Part shown: positions 43,534 through 53,186 of the stretch, piece by piece | Position numbering within the stretch: position 1 is the first letter of the stretch | Layout of the letters: each line of letters begins with the position of its first letter | Assembly: GCA_951828535.1 (NCBI GenBank) | Contig: OX639990.1 | Location: 731,300-795,299 of the forward strand | Direction: 5' to 3' | Source of the DNA: an uncultured Candidatus Entotheonella sp. | Lineage (GTDB): Bacteria > Tectomicrobia > Entotheonellia > Entotheonellales > Entotheonellaceae | Length of the DNA: 64,000 nt | Made by a program: the position numbers and the translations under genes | The notes under the pieces: model-generated | The model's database searches: none | What the model was told of the DNA's origin: nothing | Seen by the model: the letters and a program-made list of their open reading frames with translations, nothing else

Positions 43534-45090
43534 ATGAAGCAACGTTCAAGGACTGCAAAGGTGAAGACGGCGCCTGAGTTCCAGGACAGTTCATTACCGG
43601 CAGACCTGCCAATGGTGGACCTGGAAATATCAGACACGCCTGAGGATACGGACGAGGCGGAAGACCTGTTCGCCTTGTTCGAGCAGAAGGACCTGGACAC
43701 CGAGACGACCGCACGGGAAAGTTATGCCATCGACGAGCCGGTGAGCAACAGCGCCGGAACCCCGGTGAGCGAGCAGCCCTCCGGGCCCGAGCCAAACTAT
43801 GAGGAGCGGACCGACGAGCCCGTGCTGGTTTATTTTCAGGAGATTCGCACGGTGCCTCTTCTTGACCGCAAGGGCGAGGTGGAAATCGCCAAGCGCATCG
43901 AGCAGGCCGAAAAGGACCGGTTGTTGCACGCCCTCGGGACGCCGTTCATCGCCCACAAGCTCCTGACCCGTTTGCAAGACGGTGAGTTGGCCCTGGAGGA
44001 CGTCTGCGAATTTCCTGACGACATGGAATATCCCGGCAGTGGCCACCTGGAAGAAGTACGCGCGGCCTTGGCGTCATGCGACCCCTGCGAGCCGGTAGGG
44101 GCATCCACCCCGGCAACGGCGGTATGCGAAGTGGCTACTCCGGTAGCAACCGAGGAGGTTCTGCAGCGCTTGCAAAGCCTGCACTTCAAGACCTCGGTGC
44201 TGCAGGAAGCGGTGGAAAATGCCAAGCAGCACTATCAAGCGCTCAACACCTTCAGACAGAGCACGCTTGACGCGCGCCAAACTGCTGATGAGACGTCCGA
44301 ATCGCTGGCGGAATACGATGTTCTGCATCATTTCGTCGAAGAACTGGACTCTATTGAGGAACGTCTCAAGCAAGCCAAACGGGGAATGGTGGAGGCGAAT
44401 CTGCGCTTGGTGGTCAGTATCGCCAAGAAATACATCAATCGCGGTTTGTCGTTCCTTGATCTCATCCAAGAGGGCAACATTGGCTTGATGAGGGCGGTGG
44501 ACAAGTTCGATTACCACCGCGGCTTTAAATTCAGCACCTACGCAAGCTGGTGGATTCGCCAGGCAATCACACGGGCGATTGCCGAGCAGGGCAAGACGAT
44601 CCGGATACCTGTTCACATGATCGAGATGCTCAACAAGGTCGTGCGCTCAACGCAGGCCCTAACCGTCGCACTGGGCCGCAAGCCGATGCCCGAGGAGATT
44701 GCCCAGGACACCGGCCTGCAGGTCGAAAAGGTCAAGAGTAGCCTGAAGGTCGCCAAACGCACGATCTCGCTGGAGAACCACATCGGCGACGGCGATACCG
44801 AACTGGGCTCGTTGATCGAGGATAAGAACTCGCCTTCACCTCTTGAGGCGGTCATCAACCACGATTTGCAGGATAAAATTCACAAGATGCTGAACACGCT
44901 GAGTCCGAAGGAGGAACGCATTTTACGGATGCGCTTCGGGCTGGGCGATGAAACGCCGCACACGCTGGAAGAGGTGGGGCAGATGTTTGGCGTCTCGCGT
45001 GAACGCATTCGGCAGATCGAAGCTCAAGCACTGCGTAAGTTGAAACACCCTACCCGCAGTGACCACCTTCGTAATTTCGTGGAAAATTAA
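43534..45090 (+). CDS. rpoD: Primary sigma factor (sigma70 / RpoD)
   Basis: 518 residues from ATG 43534 (GGAG upstream). An acidic N-terminus without a clear region 1.1 is followed by region 1.2 ([12 protein letters not shown]), a non-conserved insert, region 2 ([26 protein letters not shown]), region 3 and region 4 with the -35-binding helix [20 protein letters not shown]. Regions 2 to 4 are those of a housekeeping factor. A second primary-like sigma elsewhere in the genome cannot be excluded. Confidence 0.94.
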   Translation: MKQRSRTAKVKTAPEFQDSSLPADLPMVDLEISDTPEDTDEAEDLFALFEQKDLDTETTARESYAIDEPVSNSAGTPVSEQPSGPEPNYEERTDEPVLVYFQEIRTVPLLDRKGEVEIAKRIEQAEKDRLLHALGTPFIAHKLLTRLQDGELALEDVCEFPDDMEYPGSGHLEEVRAALASCDPCEPVGASTPATAVCEVATPVATEEVLQRLQSLHFKTSVLQEAVENAKQHYQALNTFRQSTLDARQTADETSESLAEYDVLHHFVEELDSIEERLKQAKRGMVEANLRLVVSIAKKYINRGLSFLDLIQEGNIGLMRAVDKFDYHRGFKFSTYASWWIRQAITRAIAEQGKTIRIPVHMIEMLNKVVRSTQALTVALGRKPMPEEIAQDTGLQVEKVKSSLKVAKRTISLENHIGDGDTELGSLIEDKNSPSPLEAVINHDLQDKIHKMLNTLSPKEERILRMRFGLGDETPHTLEEVGQMFGVSRERIRQIEAQALRKLKHPTRSDHLRNFVEN

Positions 45091-45096
45091 GAATCC

Positions 45097-45137
45097 GCCC
45101 TGTTGACCCGGACTCAGGTAAGCCAGGCCAACAGGGC
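45097..45137. terminator. Hairpin between convergent rpoD and mrp
   Basis: gccctgttg (45097-45105) and caacagggc (45129-45137) form a perfect 9-bp stem; no long T run follows on either strand. Probably the shared end of both transcripts. Confidence 0.5.
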
Positions 45138-45146
45138 AGACGGCCT

Positions 45147-46298
45147 TCAGTTGATAATTTTGACCGCCGGCCGCTGCGGTTTGTTGGTCAACACGTCCAC
45201 GACCGCGGCGGCGATTTGACGAAACTCCTGCCCGGCGCGTCCATCGGGTTGGCCAACCACGACGGGCACCCCGGCATCGCCAGCGTCGCACACGGCTGAT
45301 TCGAGCGGAATACGCCCGAGCAGCGGAATCCCCAGACGCTCACTTTCCTTTTGCCCCCCGCCGCGACGAAAAATCTCCGTCTCTGTGCCGCAATCAGGAC
45401 ACTGGTGGAAGCTCATATTCTCGACAATGCCCAACAGAGGTGCGTTGACGTGCTTGAACATCTCGGCGCCCTTCTGAACATCCAATAGCGCCAAGTTCTG
45501 CGGCGTGGTGACGAGCACCGCGCCGGTGAGCGGCACCGTCTGCACCAGCGTTAGTTGCACGTCGCCGGTGCCAGGGGGTAGGTCGATGACGAGAACGTCC
45601 AATTCTCCCCAATCGGTATCCTGCAAAAGCTGCTGCACAGCCTTCATCACCATGGGACCGCGCCAGATGACCGGCGTATTGTCGCTCAGGAAAAAGCCGA
45701 GAGACTGCATTTTGACGCCGTGGTTGAAGAACGGCACGATGCGGTTGTCGCCTGTGACTTCGGGCTTTTCGTCCACACCCATCAGCAGGGGTATGTTCGG
45801 CCCGTAGATGTCGGCGTCCAGCAGGCCGGTGCGCAATCCCGCCAGACCAAGCGCCACGGCCAGATTGGTAGCAACCGTGCTCTTGCCCACGCCGCCCTTG
45901 CCGCTGGCCACGGCAACGATGCTCTGCACACCCGGCAATGGCTGTGCCTCTTGCGTGGGAAACGGCGGCGCTTGGCGGCCGTGACCATGATCGTGATGGT
46001 CGTGCCCATGATGCTCGTGTTCCGCCTGGGGGGCGGGCGCCGGCGGCATCTCCAGGTCGACCTGTAGGTTGCCCACGCCCGGCAGGCTGCGCAGGGCGGC
46101 AGAAACGGATTGGCGAACTTCGTCGGCAATCTGAGGTTGATGTTCCGTCAGCCTGATGAGCACGCCGACGTTTTTGCCTTCGATGCTGATATTCTTGACC
46201 ATTCCAAAGGAAACGATGTCGCGGCTGTAACCTGGATACGTAACGGTCTTCAAAATATCATGCACTTGGGCTTCGGTCAGCTTTTGGCGTCTGAACAT
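45147..46298 (-). CDS. mrp: Mrp/ApbC iron-sulfur carrier ATPase with His-rich linker
   Basis: 383 residues. An N-terminal MIP18/DUF59-like domain (residues 1-85) is joined by a linker with H-E-H-H-G-H-D-H-H-D-H-G-H-G to the P-loop domain, deviant Walker A G-K-G-G-V-G-K-S-T, V-L-I-V-I-D-L-P-P-G-T-G-D and the C-x-x-C cluster site C-P-D-C. The protein carries Fe-S clusters to targets. The dense histidine linker is an oddity that may bind Ni or Zn. Confidence 0.93.
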   Translation of the reverse strand: MFRRQKLTEAQVHDILKTVTYPGYSRDIVSFGMVKNISIEGKNVGVLIRLTEHQPQIADEVRQSVSAALRSLPGVGNLQVDLEMPPAPAPQAEHEHHGHDHHDHGHGRQAPPFPTQEAQPLPGVQSIVAVASGKGGVGKSTVATNLAVALGLAGLRTGLLDADIYGPNIPLLMGVDEKPEVTGDNRIVPFFNHGVKMQSLGFFLSDNTPVIWRGPMVMKAVQQLLQDTDWGELDVLVIDLPPGTGDVQLTLVQTVPLTGAVLVTTPQNLALLDVQKGAEMFKHVNAPLLGIVENMSFHQCPDCGTETEIFRRGGGQKESERLGIPLLGRIPLESAVCDAGDAGVPVVVGQPDGRAGQEFRQIAAAVVDVLTNKPQRPAVKIIN

Positions 46299-46522
46299 GA
46301 GGTAGGTTCCTCGGGCTTAAATGCTTAAACGTATCTCCGCTCCGGGCGCCTACGTATACCGTAGACGTGTTAAGTGTAGCAAAAAACGGCAGGGCAGGGG
46401 GTTTTACAATCGGCTGCCTTGCAGTAGCATGCGTCTTCAGGCTTTCTCACTGTCCATCAGCCCCAAAATCAGCTATCGAGGGGCACTTCGTGGCATACAA
46501 ACACGGGCCGCACTTGAGTCAT

Positions 46523-47008
46523 ATGAGCGACCGGGACTACCACGTACAAGTCATCCAACACCTCACGGCGCGGCTACACGAGGAGCCCGGTGACCGGCGC
46601 GCCTATTTCCTGCGCGGCAACGCTTACCTGGACCACGGCGAGTTTCAGGCGGCCATCGACGACTACAGCCGGGCCATCCACCTGCAGCCCGATGCAGTGG
46701 CCTACAACAACCGCGGCATCGCCTACCGTAACCTCAAGGACCCGCAACGCGCCATGGCCGATTACCGCCAAGCGCTGGTGCTCGACATCGATTACCGCGA
46801 CGCATACAACAACCTCGGCCTCGTGCTGTCCGATCAAAGCGCATTTGAAGAAGCGATCCGCTGTTTCAACCGTGCCATCGACCTCGACCCGACCTACTGG
46901 TACGCCTACAACCATCGTGCCACCGCCCTGTGGGCCCTAGGGCGAAAAGAGGAAGCACGGCGCGACTACGAGACCGTCAGAAATCTCTTGAACCCCACCA
47001 GCCCGTGA
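46523..47008 (+). CDS. TPR-repeat protein
   Basis: 161 residues if started at ATG 46523; the frame is open further up but without pattern. Four tetratricopeptide repeats cover almost all of it, for example A-Y-F-L-R-G-N-A-Y-L-D, A-Y-N-N-R-G-I-A-Y-R-N and A-Y-N-N-L-G-L-V-L-S-D. No signal peptide in this version. A protein-interaction scaffold of unknown partner. Confidence 0.75.
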   Translation: MSDRDYHVQVIQHLTARLHEEPGDRRAYFLRGNAYLDHGEFQAAIDDYSRAIHLQPDAVAYNNRGIAYRNLKDPQRAMADYRQALVLDIDYRDAYNNLGLVLSDQSAFEEAIRCFNRAIDLDPTYWYAYNHRATALWALGRKEEARRDYETVRNLLNPTSP

Positions 47009-47021
47009 ATGATCTCCGGAC

Positions 47022-47708
47022 CTAAAGACCGAGAATTTCCGGCAGCGCGCTCAAAGCGCCGACTTCCACGTTCGGCTCTGCCGTCAGCCGCTCGCGTTGT
47101 TGCCCGTAGCGGTTACACCACACCACCCGCATACCGAAGGTCGCCGCCGCCACCGCGTCCCAGGCGTTGGACGACTGAAAGCTGATCGCCGACAGCGGCA
47201 CGCCGAATTCCCGCGCGGCCAATTCGTACACCGACGGATGCGGCTTATAAACTCCCACCGCCTCTACCGATAACACGGCATCCAAATCGCCCCCGATTCC
47301 CGTGTGTCGCACCGCCGCATCCAGCATGTCCGGCGAACCGTTGGACAGGATGGCTGTGGCGATGCCCGCCTGCTTCAGCCTTCGCAGCACCCCCGGCACC
47401 TCGGGAAATGCTTCAATTCGGTCATACAACTCCATCAATCGATTGCGCAGCGCTGGGTCGCCCACTTCGAGCGTCTGCAGAGCGAAATCCAGCGCATCGC
47501 CCGTCACCTCCCGGAACGGCTTGTGCTTGCCCATCAAGCCCCGCAGCCAGGTGTATTGCAATTGCTTGCTGCGCCACAGGGCCGACAACTCATCGGTCTT
47601 GTCGCCGAGGGCGTCACGGCAACGCTCGGCCGCCGAGTTGAAATCGAACAAGGTGCCGTAGGCGTCGAACACACACACCTTGATGTCGCGAAACAGGCTC
47701 TCAACCAT
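47022..47708 (-). CDS. L-2-haloacid dehalogenase (HAD type II)
   Basis: 228 residues with every signature of haloacid dehalogenases: nucleophile F-D-A-Y-G-T-L-F-D, motif II L-S-N-G-S, lysine in V-Y-K-P-H-P and motif III S-S-N-A-W-D-A. Known enzymes hydrolyse L-2-chloro- or fluoro-acids to hydroxyacids. Its presence in the same window as a halogenase-like gene (19147) is suggestive but the two are 27 kb apart. Confidence 0.92.
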   Translation of the reverse strand: MVESLFRDIKVCVFDAYGTLFDFNSAAERCRDALGDKTDELSALWRSKQLQYTWLRGLMGKHKPFREVTGDALDFALQTLEVGDPALRNRLMELYDRIEAFPEVPGVLRRLKQAGIATAILSNGSPDMLDAAVRHTGIGGDLDAVLSVEAVGVYKPHPSVYELAAREFGVPLSAISFQSSNAWDAVAAATFGMRVVWCNRYGQQRERLTAEPNVEVGALSALPEILGL

Positions 47709-47831
47709 AAAACGGTGTCTCCTGACAGAGCGGGTTTAAGACCAGAGTGGATACGGCCCATCATAGCAGGCGCCGCTGCACCTGTGGTAGACTTCGGGCC
47801 TCGTGGCTACGTCAGACAAGGAGGATAAGCA

Positions 47832-48227
47832 TTGTCCAATTGGGAGAAGGTGATCGATTTCGACAAAGCAGGCGGGATGGTGCCCGTTATCACGCAGGAC
47901 GAGGCCACCGGCGAGGTGCTGATGATGGCCTACATGAACCACGAAGCCTTCGCCGAAACCCTGCGCACAGGCCGTGCGTGCTACTTCTCCCGCAGCCGCA
48001 ACCGCCTCTGGCGCAAAGGGGAGGAGAGCGGCAACGTGCAGGAGGTACGGGGGGTTTACGTGGATTGTGACGCCGACACCCTGCTTCTCAAGGTCCGACA
48101 AACCGGCGGCGCGGCCTGTCACGAGGGTTACCCAAGCTGTTTCTTTCGCCGCGTGGCAGACGACAAATTGCAGGTCATCGCGGGACGCGTCTTCGATCCG
48201 CGGCAAGTTTACAACACCAACGCATAG
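47832..48227 (+). CDS. hisI: Phosphoribosyl-AMP cyclohydrolase
   Basis: 131 residues from TTG 47832, chosen because of the caaggagg ribosome site and the fit to HisI. Third step of histidine synthesis. [17 protein letters not shown] is the family signature, with metal ligands in V-D-C-D-A-D and T-G-G-A-A-C-H. No HisE domain is fused. hisG begins immediately after its stop. Confidence 0.95.
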   Translation: MSNWEKVIDFDKAGGMVPVITQDEATGEVLMMAYMNHEAFAETLRTGRACYFSRSRNRLWRKGEESGNVQEVRGVYVDCDADTLLLKVRQTGGAACHEGYPSCFFRRVADDKLQVIAGRVFDPRQVYNTNA

Positions 48228-49118
48228 ATGGCCGACATGACGCAACCCCAGGTATTGAAGCTTGGCATCCCGGCCGGCAGCCTGCAGGAGGCCACCGCCG
48301 GGCTGTTCCGCAAGGCCGGTTATCAGATCAGCTTTCCCTCGCGTTCGTATTACCCCAGCATCGACGATCCGGAAATCACCTGCATCCTCATCCGCGCCCA
48401 GGAAATCGCCCGCTACGTGGAAGACGGCGTGATGGACGCCGGCCTGACAGGCCACGACTGGATCGTCGAGAACCGCGCGCAGGTCGTCGAGGTGGCCGAG
48501 TTGGTGTTTTCCAAAGTCAGCCGCCGTCCCGTGCGTTGGGTGCTTGCGGTGCCGCAGGATTCGCCCATTCAGGACCCGCGTGACCTGCAAGGCAAGCACA
48601 TTGCCACGGAAGCGGTCAACCTCACCACGGATTACTTGAAGAACCACGGCGTGCAGGCGCACGTGGAATTTTCCTGGGGCGCCACTGAGGTCAAGCCGCC
48701 GCAACTTGCCGACGCTATCGTTGAGGTGACTGAGACCGGTAGCTCGCTGCGGGCCAACAACCTTCGTATCGTTGACACCATCCTCGAGAGCACGCCGCGT
48801 CTGATCGCCAACACTGCGGCATGGGAGGATGGCTGGAAACGCAGGAAAATTGAAAACATCACCCTCATGCTGCGCGGCGCCATCGCCGCCGAGGGCAAGG
48901 TGGGGTTGATGATGAATGTCCCCGAAGCCCACCTCGGCGAGGTGCTCAAGGCCTTGCCGGCGTTGCAGAAGCCGACCATCTCGTCGCTGGCCAACGGCGA
49001 CTGGGTGGCGGTCAACACGGTCATTGATGAGTCGGTGGTGCGCGACCTCATCCCGCGCCTCAAGGCCGCGGGGGCGAGCGGCATCGTCGAATATCCGCTG
49101 AACAAGATCATCGATTGA
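48228..49118 (+). CDS. hisG: ATP phosphoribosyltransferase, long form
   Basis: 296 residues: first step of histidine synthesis. G-I-P-A-G-S-L-Q at the start, [10 protein letters not shown], the PRPP region [14 protein letters not shown] and a C-terminal ACT-like domain for histidine feedback ([14 protein letters not shown]). Starts one base after the hisI stop, so the two are coupled. The other his genes are not here. Confidence 0.95.
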   Translation: MADMTQPQVLKLGIPAGSLQEATAGLFRKAGYQISFPSRSYYPSIDDPEITCILIRAQEIARYVEDGVMDAGLTGHDWIVENRAQVVEVAELVFSKVSRRPVRWVLAVPQDSPIQDPRDLQGKHIATEAVNLTTDYLKNHGVQAHVEFSWGATEVKPPQLADAIVEVTETGSSLRANNLRIVDTILESTPRLIANTAAWEDGWKRRKIENITLMLRGAIAAEGKVGLMMNVPEAHLGEVLKALPALQKPTISSLANGDWVAVNTVIDESVVRDLIPRLKAAGASGIVEYPLNKIID

Positions 49119-49136
49119 ATTTGCAAGGAGGGCAAC

Positions 49137-49601
49137 ATGTCGCGGGAAAGCAAGAACTACCGGCTGGTGGTCAGTCGCGCGGACGGCGCCGAGTACGAAA
49201 CGGACGGTTTGCGGCAGGAATTCGTTTACCGCGACCTCGGCCTCGCCGACGCCACCGGCGGCGATTTCCACGCCCACGTGATCAAGGCCAAGCATCTCAA
49301 CGGCGGTCGCAACGGATTGCACCGGCACGTCGTCGATATGCAATTCGCCTTGGTGCTCAAGGGGTGGGTGAGTTTTTACTACGCCGACCGTGATGAGGAA
49401 CTCGTTTATCGCGAGGGCGATGCCGTCACCGTGCCGGGTAATCTGCTGCACGAATTGCGCGATTATTCCGAGGACCTGGAACTGCTCGAACTCACCAGCC
49501 CCGCGACCTACGCTACCATCCGGGCGGACGGCTCCTCCATGCCGACGCCAGGGCAGAAGGAGAGAATCAACGAGCGGCTGCAGCAACCCGCCGGCGCTTG
49601 A
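49137..49601 (+). CDS. Cupin-domain protein
   Basis: 154 residues with ribosome site caaggaggg. The cupin strands include G-L-H-R-H-V-V-D-M-Q-F-A-L-V-L-K-G-W and G-D-A-V-T-V-P-G-N-L-L-H, with the metal-ligand histidines H-R-H...H. Likely a mononuclear metal enzyme or sensor; substrate unknown. In the same run as hisI-hisG and the following hydrolase. Confidence 0.85.
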   Translation: MSRESKNYRLVVSRADGAEYETDGLRQEFVYRDLGLADATGGDFHAHVIKAKHLNGGRNGLHRHVVDMQFALVLKGWVSFYYADRDEELVYREGDAVTVPGNLLHELRDYSEDLELLELTSPATYATIRADGSSMPTPGQKERINERLQQPAGA

Positions 49602-49635
49602 GACGCCACCGCCCGGCACCGCTTCAGGAGGAACG

Positions 49636-50505
49636 ATGTCCGCACCACTCGTATATCGTGATCTGGATCAGCAGGCCCTCGACGCCCAATACAACAACCG
49701 CCGGCGCTTCCCGGACTACAAGGAGCGCTTCAATGCCTGGACCGAGCACAGCGTCAAGACGCGTGCCGCGCTGGAGGGGCATCTTGACGTGGCATTCGGG
49801 CCGCGGCCCAAGGAGACCCTCGACATCTTCCCGGCTGACGGCAAGGGCGCGCCGGTCTACGTGTTTGTGCACGGCGGCTACTGGTTCTCCCTGGACAAGA
49901 CCGACTGCAGCTACGTGGCTCAGGGCATGCAGCCGCACGGCGTCATGACGGTGGTCAACAATTACGACCTAGCGCCTACGGTGGATATGGACGAGATCGT
50001 GCGCCAGAACCGGGCGGCCATTGCCTGGTTGTATCGCCACGCTGCGGAGTACGGCGGCGACCCGGATCGCATCTACGTCTGCGGCCACTCGGCCGGCGGC
50101 CATCTGGCGTGCATGATGCTCGCCACTGATTGGCCAACGTTCGCACCCGGCGTGCCCCAGAACGCGGTGAAGGCCGTCTGCGCCATTAGCGGGCTGTTCG
50201 ATCTCGAGCCGATTCAGCTTTCCTACCTGAACGACACGCTGCGCATGACCCCGCAAATGGCTGCCCGCAACTCGCCGGTTCGCCAATCCTACGCGACCCA
50301 GGCGCCGCTGCTGCTCATCGTCGGCGCCGACGAGTCCGAAGAATACCACCGCCAGACCCACCTGATGGCCGACTTCTGGCGCGCCCGCGGCGCCCCCACG
50401 GAGGTCATCGTACCCGAAAATCTCGACCATTTTTCAATTGTCGATTCGCTGTATGACCCTGCCGCCGGGCTGGTGCACAAGCAGCTCGGGCAGTTTCCGG
50501 CCTAG
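49636..50505 (+). CDS. Alpha/beta hydrolase, arylformamidase/HSL-like
   Basis: 289 residues from ATG 49636 (aggaggaacg upstream); the open frame further up is a shadow of the cupin. The oxyanion motif V-H-G-G-Y-W and nucleophile G-H-S-A-G-G-H match kynurenine-formamidase-like and hormone-sensitive-lipase-like enzymes, with a final L-D-H-F-S-I. The triad is complete, unlike the two glycine-type hydrolases in this window. Partner cupin suggests a small catabolic unit. Confidence 0.86.
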   Translation: MSAPLVYRDLDQQALDAQYNNRRRFPDYKERFNAWTEHSVKTRAALEGHLDVAFGPRPKETLDIFPADGKGAPVYVFVHGGYWFSLDKTDCSYVAQGMQPHGVMTVVNNYDLAPTVDMDEIVRQNRAAIAWLYRHAAEYGGDPDRIYVCGHSAGGHLACMMLATDWPTFAPGVPQNAVKAVCAISGLFDLEPIQLSYLNDTLRMTPQMAARNSPVRQSYATQAPLLLIVGADESEEYHRQTHLMADFWRARGAPTEVIVPENLDHFSIVDSLYDPAAGLVHKQLGQFPA

Positions 50506-50521
50506 CAACATCCAGTCCGCC

Positions 50522-50986
50522 TTACCCGCCGGGGAAAATTTCCGCCAACCGATGTTGCCGGTAATCGAAGATACGTTTCAGCGCATGACGCACCAACAAC
50601 CAGTGCGCCAATGCGCCCAAGAAACCAAAGGGCAGGGAATAAGTCACCCGGTCCATGACCAGCGTGCCACCGGGGGCGGCCTGGAATTCATGCAGATGGT
50701 GCCAGTAGCGGTATGGGCCGGAGAGTTGCACGTCAACGAAGCGCAGCGGTGCGTCGAACGTTTCGATGCGCGTTCGCCAGCGCATGGGGATCCCGCCTAG
50801 GCTGATACGGTAGTCGATGAGGGTGCCGCTGCGCATGTCCAGCGGCGGAGGGGTGAGAATACGAAAGTTGAGAAAAGCCGGGGTGAGCATTTCGAGGTTT
50901 TGGGCCTCGGCGAAAAACGCGAATACTTCGTCGCGCGGACGCGCCACGAATTGCTGCCGTTCCAGCCGATGCACCGCGTCCCTCAC
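50522..50986 (-). CDS. SRPBCC (START-like) protein, polyketide cyclase/dehydrase-like
   Basis: 154 residues. The pattern A-R-P-R-D-E-V-F-A-F-F-A-E-A-Q-N-L-E, M-R-S-G-T-L-I-D-Y and F-V-D-V-Q-L-S-G-P-Y-R-Y-W-H-H is the helix-grip ligand-binding fold. Start is GTG 50986. The stop of the flavin monooxygenase is 18 bases upstream, so both are in one transcript. Confidence 0.83.
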   Translation of the reverse strand: MRDAVHRLERQQFVARPRDEVFAFFAEAQNLEMLTPAFLNFRILTPPPLDMRSGTLIDYRISLGGIPMRWRTRIETFDAPLRFVDVQLSGPYRYWHHLHEFQAAPGGTLVMDRVTYSLPFGFLGALAHWLLVRHALKRIFDYRQHRLAEIFPGG

Positions 50987-51003
50987 CCCTGATCAAGCCG
51001 TTG

Positions 51004-52143
51004 CTACGCGTCGCGCAGAGCCGGCAGCACCTCTTTGCCAAACAACTCGATGCTCCGCACCGTGTCCTGATGGGTCATGTAACCGTCTTGGCTCCATAGG
51101 CACATGTGGCCGACGCCGAGCAAGTCGCGCACGTAGCGAAGCTTCTCGATAACCTGATCCGGCGTGCCGATCACCACTTGGTAATTCTTCTGCGCCTCCT
51201 CGTAAGCCAGGGAATCGAAGGCGCGCGACACCGCCCGCAGGCGCCGAATCCCCGCCACGTTGACGGTGGCGTATCCCGGCGGCGCCATCCATTCGCGCGG
51301 CTGTTTGTTCAGCGCGCCGTTCTGCCAGAAGAAGTTCTTGCCCTGCTCCTGGGCGTGCTCCTCGGTATCCGATACAAAACAGCGAATGAGATAGCCGATG
51401 TTCTCCGGCTGCATCTCGTAGCCCACCTCCTCAGCCGTCTCACGGTAGATCTGAATCAGTTCCTGGGTTTGTTCCAGGAACGATCCGAGCACGATGTAGG
51501 GGTAGCGGTGCTTGGCGGCCCAAATGACCGTCTCCGGGCTGGCGGTGCCGGGCACCATCATGGGTGGGTGCGGTTTCTGCAGCGGCAGCGCCCACGGGTT
51601 CACCACGCGGTATTGAAAATGCTTGCCCTCCCAGCGAAACGGCCCGGGGCGCGTCCAGGCCGCGATGATGAGGTCGTGGGCTTCCTCAAAACGCTCGCGG
51701 TTGTGCGCCGGGTTGACGTTGTTCGCCAAGCTCTCCACACCGCCGCCACGCACCACCCCGGAAACCAACCGACCGCGCGAGATACAGTCGATCATGGCCA
51801 GTTCCTCGGCCAGCCGCAGCGGGTTGTCCACCACCGGCAGAGGATTGCCCAGCATGATGATCTTGGCGCGCCGGGTGATCTTGGCCAGCACCGCGCCGGT
51901 AATGTTGATCGACGCCTGCATGCAGAACGGCGCCGTGTGGTGCTCGTTGATCATGATGCCGTCGTAGCCGACCTCGTCCGCAACCTGATATTCGTCGTGA
52001 TAGCGGTTGTAAAGCTCGCTGGCAAGCCGCGAGTCGTACAGGCTATTCGGCAGGGTGAGGCGCAGGGCAGGGTGCTCTTCCTGCACCGCGGGGTCGTAGC
52101 CGGTGTAGGGTTGCTCGGTAAAATAGTAGTACTGGGTGGCCAT
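51004..52143 (-). CDS. Luciferase-like (LLM) flavin-dependent monooxygenase, second copy
   Basis: 379 residues, paralogue of 17826-19130: M-I-N-E-H-H-T-A-P-F-C-M, L-G-N-P-L-P-V-V-D-N-P, I-S-R-G-R-L-V-S-G-V-V-R-G and W-E-G-K-H-F-Q-Y-R-V-V-N-P-W. It is shorter at the C-terminus. The alpha/beta hydrolase gene lies 52 bases upstream and the SRPBCC gene follows, forming a three-gene unit. Flavin reductase and substrate unknown. Confidence 0.9.
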   Translation of the reverse strand: MATQYYYFTEQPYTGYDPAVQEEHPALRLTLPNSLYDSRLASELYNRYHDEYQVADEVGYDGIMINEHHTAPFCMQASINITGAVLAKITRRAKIIMLGNPLPVVDNPLRLAEELAMIDCISRGRLVSGVVRGGGVESLANNVNPAHNRERFEEAHDLIIAAWTRPGPFRWEGKHFQYRVVNPWALPLQKPHPPMMVPGTASPETVIWAAKHRYPYIVLGSFLEQTQELIQIYRETAEEVGYEMQPENIGYLIRCFVSDTEEHAQEQGKNFFWQNGALNKQPREWMAPPGYATVNVAGIRRLRAVSRAFDSLAYEEAQKNYQVVIGTPDQVIEKLRYVRDLLGVGHMCLWSQDGYMTHQDTVRSIELFGKEVLPALRDA

Positions 52144-52195
52144 GGAGCGCTCCTTACGGTAGTGGGTACGGTGTAGGCAGGTCCGAAACCCGCCC

Positions 52196-52990
52196 CTACG
52201 GGGCCAGGAACGTTTGGATTACGCCGGCAAGCTCCTCAGGTCGCTCGAAGTGCGGCCAGTGTCCGCAACGCTCGATCTGGTGCAGGGTAGCGCCGGGGAT
52301 GGCTTGCCGGTAAAGCCGGCCGCATTCCGGCGGGATAATGTGGTTATCGGCGCCCCACACCACCAGGGTCGGCAGCGTAACCTTGCCCAGCATGCCCGGC
52401 AGTGACAAGTCGTACATGAAGGGCCGGAAGCACATGCGGATAGACATGGTACGCCCGGCCTCGCGCGGACCGCCGAACTCCTGCCACTCGCCGCCGTATA
52501 GCCGGTGATACTCCGGGCACGCCTCAGCGTCGTAGAAGCCACGTTCGATCACTTGCTTCCAGGGAAGGATGAAGATGTCGAGGATGTCACTTTCCTGTGG
52601 GTGAATTCCGGCGGCGTTCACTAGAACCAGACGGCGCAGATTCTGCGGGCACATGACGGCCATCTGCGCGGCGATCCAGCCGCCGATGCCGAAGCCGACG
52701 ACGTCCAGCCCGGCCAAACCCGCCCGCTCGATGAACCAGTGATAGAAGACCGCCTGGTGCACGATGGTTTCCAGCCACTCGGGCCGAGCCGTCCCGCCGT
52801 AGCCCGGATGCGCCGGCACATACACGGTCGCGTTAGCCGCCAGGGCATCGTGGAACGGCAGCCAGCCCTCGTGCCCCTCGACGCCGTGCAGCACCAAAAA
52901 CGGCCGGCCATTACCACCCTTCAAGAGGTACAACTCGGTGTCGGCAAGCGCCATGCGTTCTTCCTGGTAAGCCTGTTCCGCCATCGTCAT
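52196..52990 (-). CDS. Alpha/beta hydrolase-fold protein with Gly at the nucleophile, second copy
   Basis: 264 residues from ATG 52990 (52984 also possible). Shares fold and sequence with 15397-16200: L-V-L-H-G-V-E-G-H-E-G-W, elbow G-F-G-I-G-G-W (Gly instead of Ser), V-W-G-A-D-N-H-I-I-P (acid) and C-G-H-W-P (His). Upstream in-frame codons have no ribosome site. It sits beside a luciferase-like monooxygenase. Possibly a C-C bond or decarboxylating enzyme that does not use serine, or a binding protein. Confidence 0.83.
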   Translation of the reverse strand: MTMAEQAYQEERMALADTELYLLKGGNGRPFLVLHGVEGHEGWLPFHDALAANATVYVPAHPGYGGTARPEWLETIVHQAVFYHWFIERAGLAGLDVVGFGIGGWIAAQMAVMCPQNLRRLVLVNAAGIHPQESDILDIFILPWKQVIERGFYDAEACPEYHRLYGGEWQEFGGPREAGRTMSIRMCFRPFMYDLSLPGMLGKVTLPTLVVWGADNHIIPPECGRLYRQAIPGATLHQIERCGHWPHFERPEELAGVIQTFLAP

Positions 52991-53186
52991 TCGCCTTGCT
53001 CTCCTTGTCTGGATGCCCGCTGCTTCGATGCGCGGCAGTTTATCCGCAAGCCGCCACCAGCGCAAGACGCCTTGCCACAGCGGTTTGACAGCACCCCAAC
53101 CGCCCCTTATAGTCTGCGCAACCCTGCCCGCAAGGCTGGAAGCCGCGCGCTACAGGCACGGTCCCAATACCATAGAAACGGCAATC

